The notes beneath the pieces were generated by a model. That model saw only the letters and a program-made list of their open reading frames with translations. It was not told the origin of the DNA and did not search any database. The translations under genes were made by a program, and so were the position numbers. This document shows, one piece after another, positions 12,247 through 27,300 of a stretch of 64,000 bases of DNA (its first letter is position 1; the number at the start of each line of letters is the position of its first letter). The stretch spans positions 36,645,884 to 36,709,883 of the forward strand of contig CM074200.1 in NCBI GenBank assembly GCA_037179385.1, read 5' to 3'. This DNA is from Holothuria scabra. Its lineage: Eukaryota > Echinodermata > Holothuroidea > Aspidochirotida > Holothuriidae.

Positions 12247-12301
12247 AATCCATATGACAGTTTCATGAGAAATCACCTCAAGCATTATGGGTACTATACT
12301 G
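12247..12301 (+). CDS. AGBL2: Carboxypeptidase exon a: N-terminal conserved motif
   Basis: Acceptor tgcttttcag, donor ACTG|GTGAGG. Encodes [19 protein letters not shown], matching the DPY..FM..HL.YYGY motif near the N-terminus of CCP2-type proteins. It starts in phase 0 and leaves one base, which the next exon completes. The initiator must lie upstream unless the internal Met is used. Confidence 0.85.
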
Positions 12302-15300
12302 GTGAGGAACAGTTGTTATCATTGCATTTTGTGTGATATTTAAATCTTTTACGTCTGATATGTATTCTAGTACACCAAGGCATTCCACACCAATAATCTG
12401 TTAGGAATTATCAATTATTATTAGGGCGGAATTTTTCTAAAGGGTATGATATTGAGAAGTTAAAGTTGACATTGATTTATATGCAGAATAATGTGAAATA
12501 AAAGAGCTTTAGTTTGGTTTCTTCTTTTGTGTCTTTATACTATTTATTAATTCTCTGACTACTCATTTAGGAACTGAGCAGTAAAATGTCTCCTAGCAAA
12601 CTTAAACTGTGAATTAATATTAAAGGGCTTGTCCTCCCATCAAGACTCAATTTTTGTAGTTGGGCCATACGAATTCTCAGTTGGCTCGGCTTTTTGATTG
12701 ACAGCTAGTTAAAAAAAGGCTGAGTACTGAAGCTCATATTGCATGTTGTACTGTACTGAGAGTGTTTCGAAGTTTTTGCACACTTGAACTCTTGTGTACA
12801 AGTTTACCTGAAGCAATAAAACATTCTGTCTTGATGAGGTTGAATTTTAGACTGTTGTGGGTGGGACGGGGGGGGGCTTATGGAAGTAGTTCAGGAGGGT
12901 TGAAACTGTTTGGTGTGAAAGGATAATGCCTTTAAAAATTGAATCCTTCTCCCTATTTCTCATCACAAAGGGAACAAACACAGGTTGATTGCTCTAAACA
13001 CAATTAAATGAGAAGATTAACTTCTTTGAAAGGAAGAAAGAACTACCGCTTTGTACATCCATTAAATAATCCACCTGTGGATGATACAAGGGAAACTCTT
13101 TCAAGGTCACAAAGCAGATTAGGAACATGATGAAAGAGTTGAGGACTAGTAGTAGTCACCCTGAACTGACATGACTGACAGGTTACTTTGGTTCTATTAA
13201 GTTCACAATGAAAAAGTAGATGATTAACAGCTGTGGGTCCACTCTCAACTGTGGGTCCGGGAGTTGAAAATATACCAGATTTTTTGGCAGTGCTGTGGTA
13301 AGGTGAATCCAAGTGCAGGATGCACACACAACAAGAGAGTTTGCTGGACTGCAGGATTGGTATAGATGATAAGTTGAAACAAGAACAAGGTTTATAGGTG
13401 TACCTATAGTTACCATGTTTCAATCAAACCAGCTAGTAAGCCAAAACTGTAGACAGGTCCACTCGATTTGAACCAACTGGTTGGAAAGTGAGCCTTAAAA
13501 CTCTATATCAATAACTAACGAACCATGTTTCAATCCACTTTAAACCATAAAATAAGTTGGACATCCACGTCTGTAAAATCATATGCTTTCAATGGTGTGG
13601 TGTATCCTCCACTTATAATGGTTAAAATGGGGTTGATGCACACTGTTTAACAAGGTGTTTCTTGATTGGCTGTTGCCATTGTATTGTATCGATTGTATTC
13701 TTTGTTCGGGTTAGGAATTAGGTTAGGATAAGGACTATTGTTAGCCAGTAAGGACATTTTTTGTTAAACAGTGCGCATCGCCCCTTAAAATGAGATGGCA
13801 GCATTTGAAGCATGTTCTGATTGATACCCTGATCAGCAGTTTTATACACTCAAAGGGAACCCATTGATGACTAAACACTATAAACAGGTAAGTATTTGTA
13901 CACACTACGTACACGCAGATATTATGTGCAGCACGAGCATTATGTCCTGTGACCTATGAAACTATAACAGCATACAGCACTTCACTGCATACAAGCATAG
14001 TTTCTGTGTGTATGCATGCATTACTACAGCATGGTGAGATTCAGAGCATTTTATTGCATGCATTGTTTGAAGCATACATTTTCAATTCTGTGAGGAAACA
14101 TTACAATTTCTGAAATTAGAAAACAGTTTTAAAACAGTTCCAATTTTTTCTATCAATAATTTAAAAAGATTTTTTTTTTTCAGTTCATACTGACAGATAT
14201 TGCAAAGATGTTTCTGAAAAAATGTAATAGACTTGGTTCTTTGATACTAGTAGTTTACCAAGTGTAGTTAGCTCTATGGATTTTTTTCATAGGAAACTAG
14301 TGGCTTTTGTGGCTATTTTGGAACTGTGGCATTATCGCAATAAATGTACAGTATGCCCATTATATTTTTATTGTGATGGTAATAAGTCAATATCATTCAA
14401 CTTCAATCTTCATGAAATACTGAAAAACTTGTGACATGGTTTGCAAACTTTGCAAATCCATTGATGCATATTATGCTGTCAAGTAGTAATTTAATCTTTT
14501 GGAGAAAAAGAAAATAGTAGTTTTAGAGAAGTCTCTGAAAGCACATGAGAAACACTGAGGATCAAAATGTAACAAGTAAATTTATGGTATTGCCATGCCC
14601 TTTTCTTTTTAGCACAAACATCTTCAGCCTTGAAGATAAAAGGGTGCACCTGGGGTCTGGGGACAATTTAGTATTGTAATGTACATTGCAAGTTTTTCTG
14701 CTGCATACTGTAGTTTTTGTTGGCTGCCTGAAGTTTCTGCCTCTTTTTTCATATTGAATTTAGCTGTTTTATAAACCAGATTTTGTCCTTGGTTCCTTTT
14801 TACTTCTTTTTTCTTCCTTTGCTTACTCTCATTATTATTTGATGATCTCTCTAAAACCTACTGGCCTAGCTGCTAATTCATGTATGCATATATTTTTCAG
14901 GTTTCCTCTGCTACTCTTTGTTTCCTTGTACCTACTCTGTAAAAAGCAGTAAAAGAATGAATTGAAATCTCTAAGCTTCATGTTTAACATTGAAGGTGGG
15001 GTGTATACTAAACCCAAAAGTAAATGACATCACTGCTCGCAATTTTGATCTCAGGTAATGTTATAGTTTCACACATGAACTGTTACTTGAGCACTGCTAA
15101 AATTCAGTCAAAACTTTGCCTGAACATTTTGTACATGTACGTGCAAATGCTTATGACAATTAAGCTCAGCAGTTTTATTTCGCACAATGCATGGCAATGA
15201 TCCTTTGTACCAGTCCTTACGTTGTAATGGACATATCAACATTGATGTTTGCTGGTGCCATGCCAAGGTGTGTCTGCTAGATTTGAAATTTTCGTCGATC

Positions 15301-18300
15301 CTCATCGATGTCTCAAAAAACTGCAGTTTGGATTTTTGTACACTTACGAAATATCTCCTTTTGGTAAATACTGTTATGAATGAAGTTATTGCGCTACTTA
15401 ATTGATATTGGGAATAGTCATGTGCATGCATGTGATGCAATTGCAGTCTGCAGACATTGTTTTATCGCATTTGTTTAATCAGTTTGTTGCAGGTTGTTAG
15501 AGACTAATACTGTAGTCAATTTGTGCCTTCAAATAATCACATTACTGTCAAGTTCACAATTAAACAGAGGAGCAGTGGGTAATATCTGTCTCGCTTGCTT
15601 TATGTACTGTTGTTTACTCTTGGTGGCACACCATTTCCTGCTGTGAAATATTATTTGAATACGTGAAGGATTAGTACAGAAAACTACACGCAAAAACAGT
15701 CAGTCTTTTGGGGAAATCCGTGCAAGTTACCTATTCAGTTCTGCATGTCTATAAACTACGAACCATTGCCTTCTTTATGGGTTTGTTTTGTTTCAAATAA
15801 AGGTCAAACCACCATTTTGTGGAGGATTTGTTAGAATAGCCACGCTGTATAAGGAACTTGTGCAATTTCCGAGATTTGAAGAAAAGAAAGTGTAAAATTT
15901 ATCCTCGTTCTTACCTTATGTTTCTTTCTTTGCCAATAAATCTTCCTATAAGATTTCTTCTTTGTACATTTCTTTCGTCTAGCCATTTTCTTGGTTTGCT
16001 GAGAGAATAACAACGTCAGTTACAAATGCATTGTTACAGACATAGCTTCTGGTATACCATTACCAGTGTGGTCTTGTTTCAACAAAGGAAACGCAGTACC
16101 TGGATCCAGAAAGAGCGGGAAAGTTCATGAATAATTATGACATATTCTTGGGCATGAACTCTGCCTGTATAAGTAGATTTAAAATTGAAAAATGGCAGCT
16201 TGTTTAGTCCAGCTGTCGGCAGTTTATGTAAAGCATAAGAAGAAGACATGTTAATGAAAAAATTTTGGTGGATTTGTCCCATATTTCAACATTGGTCTTA
16301 TCCTCAAAACTTTTGTTGAAGCTGGATTTGTCTTTTAGAACCCATGCATCAAAAGTTTCTTAACTAAAATATTGTTTCTGCTTTTATTGTGATATACTAG
16401 GGGGTAGAACAGATAGGGATCTGGCTGAAAACATATCAACATGAATTTTGTGTAATAATAGTTTGTAGAAGGAGTGATTGAAACCTTGAGTAAGTTACAT
16501 TTTTTTAAACAATAGATTTTATATATTTAAAAATGCACATTTAACCTTCCTGTTCATTTGGTTCATGGTATTCTACCATTTTCTGACCACCATAGTAACT
16601 TAAAATTAAGCCGAAGCCATGTAATTTTTTTTGAAATACCAGTTCCTGCACAATAATTCGCTGAATTGTCAGAGTGAAAGGAAGTTTGAAACCCGGGAAT
16701 GTTGTACCTGGAATAACATTGAAAGGTGAAAAAAGGGCAAGTAAATGTCTATGCAGATCACTGGAGTTGTTTTCACAGATGGCAGCTAGAGTTTTAGATG
16801 GAAGAAGATAATTTTTGAAGCAGGTGATGTCAAGAATCAGTTGTAGAAATGCAGCAACTGGTCCATTGTGCCTTGGAAACAGTGATAGCAATGTATGCCA
16901 AACAAATTGTAACGGAGTTCTCTGACAGACCTTCTTGTTCAATTGATGTTTCTGTATTCCTAATCTGCAGGTCAAAATGATGGTTACAAGACATCAGGCC
17001 TTGGCCGTAAAGATTGGGAAAGAAGCAGAAATTTTAGTCTGAGTGATCACATAGCCTCAGATACAGAATATGAAAACCAGGCTCTTAAAGAAAGTAAACT
17101 GGATGATGGTAAGACTTTAATTATTTAATTAATTTCACCAAATAAAGCTGTGTTGACTGCTGCAGTAGAACAAATTATTACAAGTTAGTGTTTCCATCTT
17201 CTCTCCTTCATGTACAGTGACTCTGTCTAATAACAAAATCAACAGGGATAGAACTTAAAGGCAGCTTTTGATCACTTACCCAGACAGTTACAATTCTTGG
17301 AACTTTTTTACTTGCAGTCCCCTCCTGCAGCGGTTTTAAAACCAATCTTTATCCAGATACAATCCTAGTTTGTTGCTTCAAGGCATACCCTGGTGAACAA
17401 ACAAGGCCCAACTGTGTAATCAAAACATTCTTAGTGCATGCTGTGTAGTAAAAGTTACTCTGCACATTTTTTTTTAATTTGATGTCAATTTGGCAAGTGA
17501 GAATTTTGGTGGAATCTGGGTAAAATTGTCATTTGGGGTGATGAATGGCTGCCTTAAAGTTTATGCAGAATATTTCTTCCCTTTGTCTTCCCAACTTGCA
17601 ACTCATTCTCGCTTCTATATGTTGGACTTAAAATTTTGTAACTTTTTTTTGCAATCTATACCATTCAAAAACCTGTACCCCACTTGATTTATAGCCATTT
17701 TTTAAGTCCAATGTGTTAATTTAGTAATTACTTCATCTGACTATCTTATTTTTTCCTGAATTTTTCTTTATCCAGTGTTGTGCACACTTGTCTATTTTTC
17801 TCTTATTGCACTTGTCTAACATCTTCTCTTTGCACCCAGCCTTCCTTAAGCTTAATTCTACCATCGCTGCTCTATCTGCTTTCCCGTCTTGGGAGGAAAT
17901 GTTCTGTGAGTCAATATATCTTCTTGCTTTCTATGTAGAAGACACGTACAAAGGGTTTAGATCTGGGTGAAGCAACTAATATACTTAATGTACTAAAATT
18001 TGCTTATTTTGAGTTTTTATGTCACGTCCCAGGTGTTCGTTTACTGAGAAACTGTAATGCTATTTACATAAATTTCTGAATTTTTATACACCATCATGGA
18101 TTATATGTGTTTCCCATTGGGAATTCCTTTGTTGGTATGTTCCCAAGTTGGCATGGAAGGAAAAAAATCAGGAATTTTGTAATCATCTTTCAGGGAAATT
18201 TGTTTATGTGGAAGGAAATAAAGCAACAGTAAGAAGGAAATTTGGCTAGTTATTTTTAGGAAATCTTATGAAAAGTGTAGGAAATTTGACTTAATGTGAC

Positions 18301-21300
18301 AGTACCTGGAAATATTCACTCCTTTCAACCCTACAAGTTGTCATCCTTAGATATTCATTTGCTTCTCAATATCTTTTTTTGCAAACTCTGTAATACAGTG
18401 TAAATTGTCCTTACAGGGGAATACTGCAAAATTTGAGAAGTGGCCACCTTACAAATAGGATGTTGGGGGAACCATTTATACTTTACCTTCTCTCACGGTA
18501 GGGTGCTGAGGGAAAAAAGGGATTTGTGGCAGATGTTGCTTCCAAATAAACTTAAGTATAATGATACTGTACAATAATGTTCGCTTTCAGCTTATCATAA
18601 AGATTGGTTTGACAACTTTTTCACACTTAATTCATGAAGTGTCTTGTTGAATAATAGGTATACATAGTACTCTCATGTCATTTGTGCAGTAATCTTTATA
18701 TTTTTATGTAGTTTATCTTGCAAGCTGAACAGTACGTGAAAAATATAGAATAGTAAGGTAGTATTGTATCCTATATTATTTATTGTTCATATTGCACTAT
18801 ACTCAGTATGTAAATTTTATGCAAATCAATTTCAGAGACAGTCATAGTCTTGTGTTCAGTTTTATTATCTCAAAACATAACATGTATTGAGATATTGTCA
18901 CACAAGCCAGTGGATGAAATTTCTTTAAAGCAGCAGAATGTGGCTTGAGCAGTGGTCAATATTGTTGAGAATTTGATAACATGCTCTGTGAATTGAGGCA
19001 GAAGAAATTGGATTTTTTCATATTAAAAAAGTGATGGTTGCTTAGTGTTGCTAAGTTATTTTGGCAAATTCAGGGGAAAACTCTTCAGTTGTCAAGGAAG
19101 CTTTAAGGAAGCTGTCATTTCTTTGCACACAACACTATTTGGTTGCCAGGCACACATACCTACTGAATGAGAATGTTTCCTTTGTTAAAACAAAGGGGGT
19201 TCCACAAGGAAGGACTACTTGGTTTAACTTTCAGACCTCAGAAGTTTGGTGTCACACCTCTGCTTTATCAAGCATGAAGTAACTCTAAGATAATCTTGCT
19301 TCATCTGACCATAAATAAAGGCTCTGTAAGCAGATATTTGCCCAGTAATTATCTTGAGAGGAATAAGCTTGTTTACAACTTATTGAGTTAGTGCACAAAA
19401 TGTGTCCAGGAGGCATGATCAAAGTACCTCTGTGTCATGATGAATAAAATCTACCCCTCAGAGTGTATTGAAGTGTATTTGAGGATCTGTAACATGTTGC
19501 ATGGACAGCTGTCAAAAATCTTCTCAACATTCGGAAAATGCGGAGAAAAAGGCCAAGGCATATCGACTTTGACTTCGGCAAAAATTTTGCCAAGGTGATA
19601 GATTGTGGGACATTGTACGGGGACTTAACGGTACCAAAGTTGCACAATATACGGCTCCAATTTAGGCCTAAACTTCCAGTAATGACTTGAAGAGATGTTG
19701 TTTTACGATAGAAATTTCTACCGTGATTGAAATTTGAGAAAATTCATGCAATTAATTTTTCATGGCAAACAATGGTTACAATTTTTCAAGTTTTAACACA
19801 AAATCTGGATTCAAAAAGTTCACCACAATTGGTATTTACAAAATGTACGTTAGTCACTGATCAGTGCACACACATGAATGTGACATGGTAGAGAGTGACC
19901 TTTAGATTTAAGAACCAGCCGTTTTATCATTTTGATGCGTAATTAAGTTGGAAAAATTCCCAAAGCGGCTGTTTTGGTATTATCAATGGGATTCCGGAGT
20001 TCTGAAATGAATTATGATTACATACTGTAGTACGAAGCTTGTGAATAGCTTTTGTTTAAACTTGCTGTAGACCTACACATAGTCGCAAGACTTTTACTGC
20101 CATTTGCATTGGACAGTTACCTAATAATATTGCTGAGGTAAAGTAAGTTTTTGCCAAAGTTAGTCCTTTTTACTTTAGCAATTTTTTTACTGTATCCAAT
20201 GCCTTTTTTGCGACGACTGCATGGGTTCGATTCCCAGGTCGTGTCATACCAAAGACTCTAAAAATGGAACCTACTGCCGTTGTGCATAATGCTCTGCATA
20301 AACAATGGAGTAGGGAGAACAAGCCAGTGAGCCACAACTGGAAAAAAGGCTGTTACCGTGGCCGGCTCGATTTGAACCAATAGATTGGAAACTGGGCCGT
20401 AAAACTCCATCTAACTAGCTGCAGTAACTAACCAACTTGTTACTCAAAGTGTAGCAATGCAAAAAGTCAAGATATCGGCTGACAAATAGCTCTCATCCCT
20501 TCAGAAGTTGTTCTTACCAAAATATTTGAATGAGACTGTGAAAGTAGCATTTGGAAGATTGATTTAAAAAAAATAGTGTAAAATAGAGAAGGAAAACAGC
20601 TTTTATTGGACTATTGGACTTATTTTAAAATAAGAAGATGACACTGATCTCCGTCTAGCTGGTAAATTATTTCTGCTTTGTATTAAGTTTCAGAATGGTA
20701 CACAATAATTATTCACATCTCATAGTGTAACAGTATCAATGTAAACATTGTTCTCATAAAGTGCATCAGGAGATTAACTTTAGATCCATAATCTTTTTGA
20801 TGCAGATACTATTATCCTATTGCACCAAGAAAAGACAGTATTTATCATCACCAAAAAAAAAGAAATTTTGTTTCCATAACAGTCACAAATTATTGAGATT
20901 CTGCAGCATGGCTGCTCTAGTTTGAAAAGGATGACAACCATGCAAACAAAATGTAGCTTTTAGAAGCTTGTTGTTTAGATCGAGCCATTGATATTCATTA
21001 CAACTTTATGCCCTAAATAATGTACTTGTTTGTTTATTATGAAATGTCATTTACATAATTTGTTTACTTGTTTACTTCTTTTGTTCCATTCAGATAACAG
21101 ATTCACAGATGGACATAAAAGGACAACTCAACTTGTTTTCAGTCACAGTGCTGGTAAAGTGGTAAGATCTTGGAAAATGCATGTTGTATTTTCTTACTAT
21201 GAAATGTTCAGACTTGTTACTCAACCAGTTTTACTGCCTTTGTGCTTGGTGCTCAGCATGAGCAATAGAGTAGGGAAAACAAGCCAGTGAGCCCACAACT

Positions 21301-24300
21301 GAAAAAAGGGCCTTGACTGACCCAATTTAAAGAGAATAGAAACTGTGTGGTAAAACCACATCAACTCTAACTCACCCAGGCTTTCATTTATGATGTCATT
21401 CTTTCATATGTGTTAATCTATTTATGCACAATTATTTTATTTTAGCAAATGTACTGTATGCTTGTATGCAACAGAACAGTTCCCTGTTTCCTTGGAGCAT
21501 GGAATGATAGGATTTTGTGCTTGTTTTGTCTCAATATACTACTGTTCCTTCCAACAACTGAAAAGGTGAAAGCCTTGATCAATCATGAAAAGAATATATT
21601 TTCCTCAAATTTTAAAGTTTGAAATTTCGGTTTTTTATTTCCAAGATGACTTATTAAACATACATTATAAGATTATAAACATTGATAGGCAACATGGTGG
21701 AGAAGTGGAATTAGATTAAAAAATTGGTGATACAGTACATGTTATGAAAATCATGTAAAATTTTTTTAACTGTGGTAGTAAGGATTTTGCACTAAATTTG
21801 GCTCTTTTAGGGACAGAAAAGCTGAAAAGCCGATCCTCCTCGTCACCATGGGTTTTCTGCAAATAGCTAAATAAAACACAAAGTACAATAAAGAGGTACA
21901 TCTTAAAACTCCCCAGTGGTGTTATTGTAAAAAAATTTTTGTCCAATTTATTACAAACTTGGGTGCACTGTATTGCCCATTAATATTTTGACAAACTTGA
22001 ATATTTTTAACAAGAGGTCTCAATTCATAATTTGTTTGTTTAGACCAGTAGTTTCAAAGATTTGTACCAGAGAATTGTCAGAGGGTGTCAGCATAAGATC
22101 AAATAAATAAATTAAGATTATGGAATTGCTAAAGAAAAGAAATTATCTACAAAAAGCAGATTTGTTTGAAGATGAAGTGACTGCCTCTCTTGTCACTTTA
22201 ATAGTAAGAGGAGATACAGTACTGTGTAAAGTCCCTTTTCCAGCAATCTAGTAGGCGTGTTATCTCCAAAAGTTTTGTTTTGTTTTTGATGCTCCACTTT
22301 AACTGATAGTGGAGCTCCGCTCTAGATGGTGTTAACATACAGTCTGGCAAATTATAACCCATCATTACCTAGGGGTATCAGATTTCTAAAAATGTTTTCA
22401 GCCAGTCTGGAATGGAGCCATACACGACAGACCAATGATGAAATGGGCTGAGGGCTGTGAGGTTGGCCAAGTGTTGTCCTTCAGTGGACGTACAGCTTCT
22501 TTGGAAAAGCAGTTTAAAGTTTGGGCTCTTTGCCAGAGAGTCAGGAGGACTTTAGAAAAAGTATCAATAGTAAGTGTTTTGGTTCAGTGCACCTATCTGT
22601 ATTGGTTCTGTGTGATGGTGTGTCTATTGTTTCCTGTTTCAGGTGCCAAAGTTGAAGGAACCAAGAAACCTGTATGCTTTGTCCAAAGAAGCTGGGCCAC
22701 AGCAAGCACCAAGATGGTATGTAATCATTTGATTAGAAAATCAGAATTGAAAGCATTTTATGCTTGCCCTTCTCCCAAATTCCCTCTCTGAAATTTAGGA
22801 GAGGGGAAATATTTCTAGTTTGAGAGTAGTTTCTCTGAAGTGTTTTGTTTGTCCTAGCTTATACAGTGTTCTTTGTTGAAAAATCTGAATGAATACCTTT
22901 ATAGAATTACTAATTCATAGCCTTACTGAGAGGTTTGAAGTCATTAACTGAGGGAAAACTTGTAACTCAATTATTTAATCTAATACAGAAAAATGACAAA
23001 AAGGTTTGGTTGTGTTATATGTATTTTTTTCATTAAAATAAGCAAAGTTTTATATTAATTGTAAACTTTTGAAAGTTCTGTGCATATTTTGACAGAACAT
23101 TAAAAATAGCTTAGTAGTTATGATTGCAAGGAAAGTGTAGTCCCTGCTGAAATCCCAAGCAGGAGTCACAATTCTTAGAGGAGCTAGTCACTCATTTGAA
23201 AACCAGTTGGACAGTCTGATATAAGATGCCTTTAAGTGTAACATATTAGGTAGACCTAAATGAGAACTAACTTCTACAAAAATTCTCTTTCTTGCATACT
23301 TCACCCTCTTAATTGTATGACAAAGACTTGGTAATTGTTTTTTTAGCACATGGCAAGTTATTGCTTTGTTAGTTTGCTTGCAAGTCATACTAAAATAGGC
23401 CTTGAATTTTGAGGCATGGGAATGCAATCCCTCATCACCACTTGCTTTGAATCACTGTGAAGGGTGCAAGTATTTTTACAGCTAAATAAAGAATGGAACC
23501 CAGATAAATCTAACAGAGTCGAATAAAACAGGACACCAACCCCTCTTTTGTATTTCCTAAGCAGTTTGATTTGTTGAACACCAAGAAAGTCTGAAGCACA
23601 AGGCCTACGAAAATAAGGTCCTCCTAAATATAGCCCAGCTGCTCTTTATACTGATCCACCATGTGAGTGTGCTATGCTTAAATGTTGTAGACATGGTCTG
23701 ATCTTTAATTACCTAATGTGCTTCATGAGTAGCCAGCTTATATTTTATTTTTTATGAAGGTACCAAGGTACTGTAACTTACTTTCCCAATTTTCATTTTC
23801 TTCAGGCCTGCAGATATGGAAGTACTTCCAGAGATGATGCACCATATCACATATGTACCTTTAGAGAGGGAGCCCTTTTACCAACCTAGTGAGTATACTG
23901 CCATATCTTCTAAAAAGACATCTGGGACTTCATGGGGATACTGAATTCAATTTTCAAAAAGGAAAAACTAGTTTTCTTTTGACACTTGAAGGACTCAAAT
24001 ACAGTTTTGAGAGGATTATGAGAAACTTAGTATGGTAAATTAGAAGTTTCTGGTATACAGAGATTTGCCCTTGATGTCTTAGAAATGACACATAACCTAC
24101 AAGTGTTTTGGCTGGAAGTGTGTGTTCATTCATAAATTGGTAATAATTTGGAACTCCTATCAGACTAACTGCATGGACAAGTGAGTCAGAGAATACAACT
24201 TGCAGCCAAGAGGTCTGGAGTTGGAATGCTGTCTGTTCCATACCAAAGACTTTTAAAATGAAACTTACAGCCATTGTGATTAGTATCTACCATAAGCAGT

Positions 24301-27300
24301 GGAGAAGGGAAAACAAGCTGCATTGTATAGTATGGGCTCAGTATGCTTTTTTACATTTTACTAAATGGAATAAACTGAATCCAAAGTGGTATGACATCGC
24401 TAAACATTAAAACAAAGTGAAAATTTATTGAAAAGTTTGAGTTTATTACATCCCCAAGTAACAGTGTTTGGTATTTTGGTTTATTATTAACGTTAGTGTC
24501 ACTGTCATGATAGCCAAACTAATGTTAATGCTTGCATTTAAACACCCATACTTCTAGCGTTAGCCATTAAAGTCTAAGTTACTCACTAGGAACTGGTAGC
24601 TTACCGTGGTTCTTCAGTTAAGGTATATGTATATATATTTTTTGAATAGGACCAAGATTATGTTCCTTTACAAGGTTATGTTCCTTTGTTAGGTAAATTG
24701 AAGCTATTTCCAAAACTGTGCTGTTCAATATTAGCTATGTAGTATAGTATATATGTATGTCCTTGCATTAAACCCCACTCACGCCTTATTCTGCAACAAT
24801 CACGGTCCATCATTGTTTAACATTTTACAAGTAATTGCAATTCGCTATATGGTGTGTGTTCAGCCTTATTTATTCATTTACATATCTTGCATCCATAAAC
24901 ATTTTCCCAAATATCATATAGGAATGACTGTGGGATTTAGTTTTGGTACACATTTATTAATCAATTTCATTTTACTAATGATACATGATGTATTCCAAAA
25001 CTCTCCCCCACAATGCCTTGTAACTGCTGTTTGGAAAAGAGTCTATGGTAATGTCTGCCAGCCATTTACTTCATGAGCATCTTCTCTCTGCATTTTATAA
25101 AACAGATGGGTTTGAAAAGATGCCTATGTCTCTGCCAGAGGGGGAAGGGAGAACTGTTTACTACAATGCCACCTCAAAGGACGCTTATGTGAGTATTATT
25201 TAGTAGTGTTTTAAGAATTGCTGCTTGCAACGTGCTCCAAGTATACAAATAAGAGTTCTTGTTGACTTGTATGCTACTATGAATGGAAATATCATGAAGT
25301 GAAGAAGTGTAGGAATTTGTGGATGATGGGGGTGATACTGGGTTGAAAGAGAATGTTTAGAGATTTCTTTTACCGACCATTGTCGTTGACATGGAAATTC
25401 ATGAACAATACCAGTACTGTCACAAATTTTACGAATAGCTTCAGAAATGGTAAAACATGGAGATGACATTGAGTGTAAAAAGAATTTAAGGAGAGAGCCT
25501 CTTTAATCATTGTCTTTAAAATTCATGGACTATATTGTCAAGCTGACATCCAGGTGTAGTATGTCAAATTGTCTTCTTGCTGTCCAAAATATAACTGTCA
25601 GCATTCCATCATGGTGTAGGTCCCATTCTCTTCCAGTTTTTAAGGTCCAGAGTCGGAGGCAGTCGTAAAGGATGCCTTCCAAGGGCATGGAAACCAAAGT
25701 CAGCTGGTGATACAACTCTCATTTTTGAATCCAGGTTTGAAAGCGGAAATCTTATGAAGGCAATTCAGAGGTAGGTTCTCCATTTGATCACTAGAGATAT
25801 GTCATTTCTTTCTGTCTCTGGTTGAGTAGGTAATGTAGTGCAATTGGCAAGCTTATACTCAGGGGGAAGAGTCACAGCTGGGGAAAGGTCCATAATTAGC
25901 AAGTTTGATGCAAAATAGGGTTTGCCTCAAAGGGAGAGCTTTTTATAGATTTATGCGACATTAAAGCATTTTTGTGGCATAAAGGATTTCTCATTACTCT
26001 TGAAGATCAAAGTGTGACTCACAATTACGCCCATACAATTTTTTAATGGAAATTTGACAGAAACAAAACACAGTAACAGCATTGCTAAAACTTGTATTTC
26101 CTAACCTAGATTAACAAACTGATAGATTTACCAGCTAGGTGACTACTACTTGTTCAGTTGAAGTAAGGAACATGTTAAGACACAGCCCTCACCCCCTCCC
26201 CTTCCCCACAGATTTTTCACAAACTCTGTAGCCTTGCATGTGAAGGTCACTTTATGAATCCTGTAACCAGTTTCTCTTATTTCCTACCTGCTGTTCTTAT
26301 CTTTCTGGTTGATATAGCTCACATAAATATAAGTAGTGATCTTGCATAGCCATGTAGATTGTGTACACAAGCCCTATAATCATCTGTGCTCTGTGTGCTG
26401 GAGGTGTGAACTTGAGTGTAAATCTTTTCCCAGACACCCAATTATGGACCCATGTACCGGGAGGTTAAAAGGGACCGTTTCATGAGGGTGGGGCATGAAT
26501 GAAAGCATATGTGCCTCAACAGACATTGTGTGCATGGAAATAACAGTATCTCTCAAACATGTTTAGTACTGTCTACTAAGAAAAGTCATGCACCGTCATT
26601 GTTTGGCAGTCAATGCATGGTCATGTGTTTTTGTCACACAGCACAGCAGTACGTACTCAAAACATTGAGTGGCTATATAAGCTTAAGCACTGAAGTCATG
26701 CCTATGTCATTTTAGAGGAAAACAATGAAACATGTCCAGTCGCAGTAGACTTCACACTGGGTGTGCCACTGACTTAATTGCTTATCTGATTTGTTGACAA
26801 ATAAGCAATGTGCATTAATTAATGTATTGAATTATTCATGTTTACAAACAAATGGTGTCACTGCTGCTTGACAACCAGTTGATGCGGTGTGCATACATTT
26901 TCCTTATATTGAAATGTTGACACAAATTCATTTTCATTCTGCATGCAATCACAAGATTCCTGCACACGCCAAAGCTAACATGCCCACATATGTTCCTGCA
27001 TATAGTCTATGCTAACATATGATATAACCATGAACGAGTGTGTAACTTGGAATGATACATGGCTTCCTCCAAGCGAGAACACACCTTTTACTCTGTGACA
27101 TCATATGTACTGTTTAAGGTTTTTTGGTGTTTATTTAAAGCATGAAAGATTCTTTCATAAAGCTTTCTTCATTTTTTTTTTCAATGTTGTACAGATCAGA
27201 GTTTGAATATGACCTTCAGCTGCGCTATGACCTCTACACAGACAAACACACCCAATGGTATTACTTCCGTGTTCAGAATGTTAGAAAAAATATCAAGTAC

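Noticed and set aside
13043..13423. 126-codon minus-strand frame with a cysteine/histidine-containing middle, possibly a LINE C-terminus
   Set aside because: The NHLLFHC segment alone is too short to assign, no reverse transcriptase remains are adjacent, and no clean splice sites bound it.
13839..13887. Exon-like block with strong donor ACAG|GTAAGT
   Set aside because: 49 nt does not fit the phase between carboxypeptidase exons a and b, and the residues match nothing in the family.
15108..15440. Overlapping open frames on both strands, some with splice-like borders
   Set aside because: The two strands are equally plausible and neither has a recognisable protein; kept only as a remark in the antisense finding.
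19061..19282. + strand frame beginning [17 protein letters not shown] in the intron before exon c
   Set aside because: It has no donor in suitable phase, no family match, and is not needed to bridge exons b and c.
25200..25469. Minus-strand 89-codon frame between exons f and g
   Set aside because: No splice or start context and no domain; lies in a short intron of the opposite-strand gene.
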